This document shows positions 4,988 through 5,627 of a stretch of 5,627 nt of DNA, piece by piece. Position numbers and translations under genes: made by a program. This DNA is from Thermoanaerobaculia bacterium (GTDB lineage Bacteria; Acidobacteriota; Thermoanaerobaculia; Multivoradales; UBA5704). The DNA lies in NCBI GenBank assembly GCA_030150965.1, contig JASLEW010000590.1, forward strand, positions 1 to 5,627, written 5' to 3'. The notes beneath the pieces were generated by a model. It saw only the letters and a list, made by a program, of their open reading frames with translations, was not told the origin of the DNA and did no database searches. The first letter of the stretch is position 1. Each line of letters starts with the position of its first letter.

Positions 4988-5627
4988 CGCGCTCGTACTC
5001 GTGGCGGTCATGGCTGCCGATCTGCTGACGCTCCTGGGGATGGCCGTCCTTGGAGGTGGACGGGCGGCCCTGGTTGCCGGGCGGGCAGAGGTCGTTGACC
5101 GCGCGGCGGGCGAAAGCTAATCCCTGGCGGGAGCGGCGCAGCCGGTCGAAGTGGCGCCCCTCCGTGCGGAGACCCCAAGCGCCCAGGTGGTGCTTCACCC
5201 GTTCCTCGGATATGTGTTGAATCCCGAGGTCAGCGAGTGGCGCACACCGCGCGGACGGATCGTGAAGCCGCAGATCACGGAGGACGGATTCGAGGCCACC
5301 CCTGATCCTCCGGCGGACGCCGATCCTGACACGGTCGAAGTCGGACTGTTCGGCGGATCGGTGGCGACCTTTATGTGCACCGATGGGCGCACCGTGCTCC
5401 TCTCGGAACTCAGCAAGGCCCCCAAGTTCAAGGACAGGAGGCTCGCTCTACGCTGCTTCGCTCTCGGCGGCTATAAGCAGCCGCAGCAACTCATGGCGCT
5501 GGCATATCTCCTGGCCAGCGGGCGCAAGCTCGACCTCGTCATCAATCTTGACGGCTTCAATGAGGTGGCTCTACCTCCCGCAGAGAACCGGCCGGCTGGA
5601 GTCTTCCCTTTCTACCCGCGGGGATGG
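4977..5627 (+). pseudogene. SGNH/GDSL-hydrolase-like protein with in-frame stop, 3' end outside window
   Basis: One frame gives a membrane segment (WKRLALVLVAVMAADLLTLL, from 4977), about 20 more residues, a TAA at 5118-5120, and then, without frame change, a domain that runs to the window edge. That domain contains HPFLGYVLNP (from 5196), LFGGSVATF with the expected block I nucleophile Ser (codon 5358-5360), and NLDGFNEVALP with the block III-type Asn (codon 5559-5561). The Asp/His block would lie beyond the window. SGNH proteins hydrolyse or transfer esters, often on the cell surface. An N-terminal anchor just before HPxLGY is the normal layout, so the stop appears to break a once continuous gene. 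The usual initiator is also missing: TGG stands where ATG is expected, and the first in-frame ATG is at 5010. No well-placed start with a Shine-Dalgarno follows the stop (GTG at 5151 and 5187 are poor). Confidence 0.7.

Noticed and set aside
1..5627. CRISPR arrays, tRNA or rRNA genes, insertion-sequence ends
   Set aside because: Looked for on both strands by eye. No regular direct repeats, cloverleaf, rRNA-like text, transposase motif or terminal inverted repeats were found.

Overview
This is a GC-rich bacterial window carrying an arginyl-tRNA synthetase gene, a membrane-anchored protein, a small secreted cysteine-rich protein, a two-gene radical-SAM/short-peptide operon, and a damaged stretch at the right end. 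The base composition suggests a high-GC environmental bacterium. So do the family types: a bitopic protein after argS, an AHA|Q-cleaved Cys-rich peptide, an anti-sigma-like fragment, and a DGFNE-type SGNH protein. My best guess is Acidobacteriota, near Thermoanaerobaculia. That rests on recognising protein styles, not on a search, and is uncertain.

Left, + strand (1-2554): the argS reading frame is already open at base 1 and ends at 1812. One base later comes a 246-residue protein with a proline-rich N-tail and one transmembrane helix. The two genes are surely co-transcribed. Converging on them from the right is a 111-residue exported protein (2961-2626, - strand) with eight cysteines packed into 37 residues. 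The 71-bp gap between the convergent genes holds two GC-rich hairpins without T-tracts.

Middle, - strand (4516-3112): a 121-residue protein with a perfect Shine-Dalgarno is followed 10 bp later by a 342-residue radical SAM enzyme with a reduced C-terminal SPASM/twitch-like region. Gene order, spacing, the absence of cysteine in the small protein, its duplicated YGxPAV element and its Ala/Val/Asn-rich tail suggest a RiPP-type precursor and maturase. This is the most interesting part of the window. No transporter, protease or recognition-element protein is visible beside it, so the pathway is either minimal, completed elsewhere, or not a peptide natural product at all.

Right, + strand (about 4630-5627): divergent from that operon lies DNA whose coding signal jumps between frames. 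There is an anti-sigma-like fragment in one frame, with no start codon of its own. It is directly followed, in another frame, by an SGNH/GDSL-type membrane-anchored protein that has an in-frame TAA between its transmembrane segment and its catalytic domain and runs off the window. This looks like gene decay or a cluster of sequence errors.
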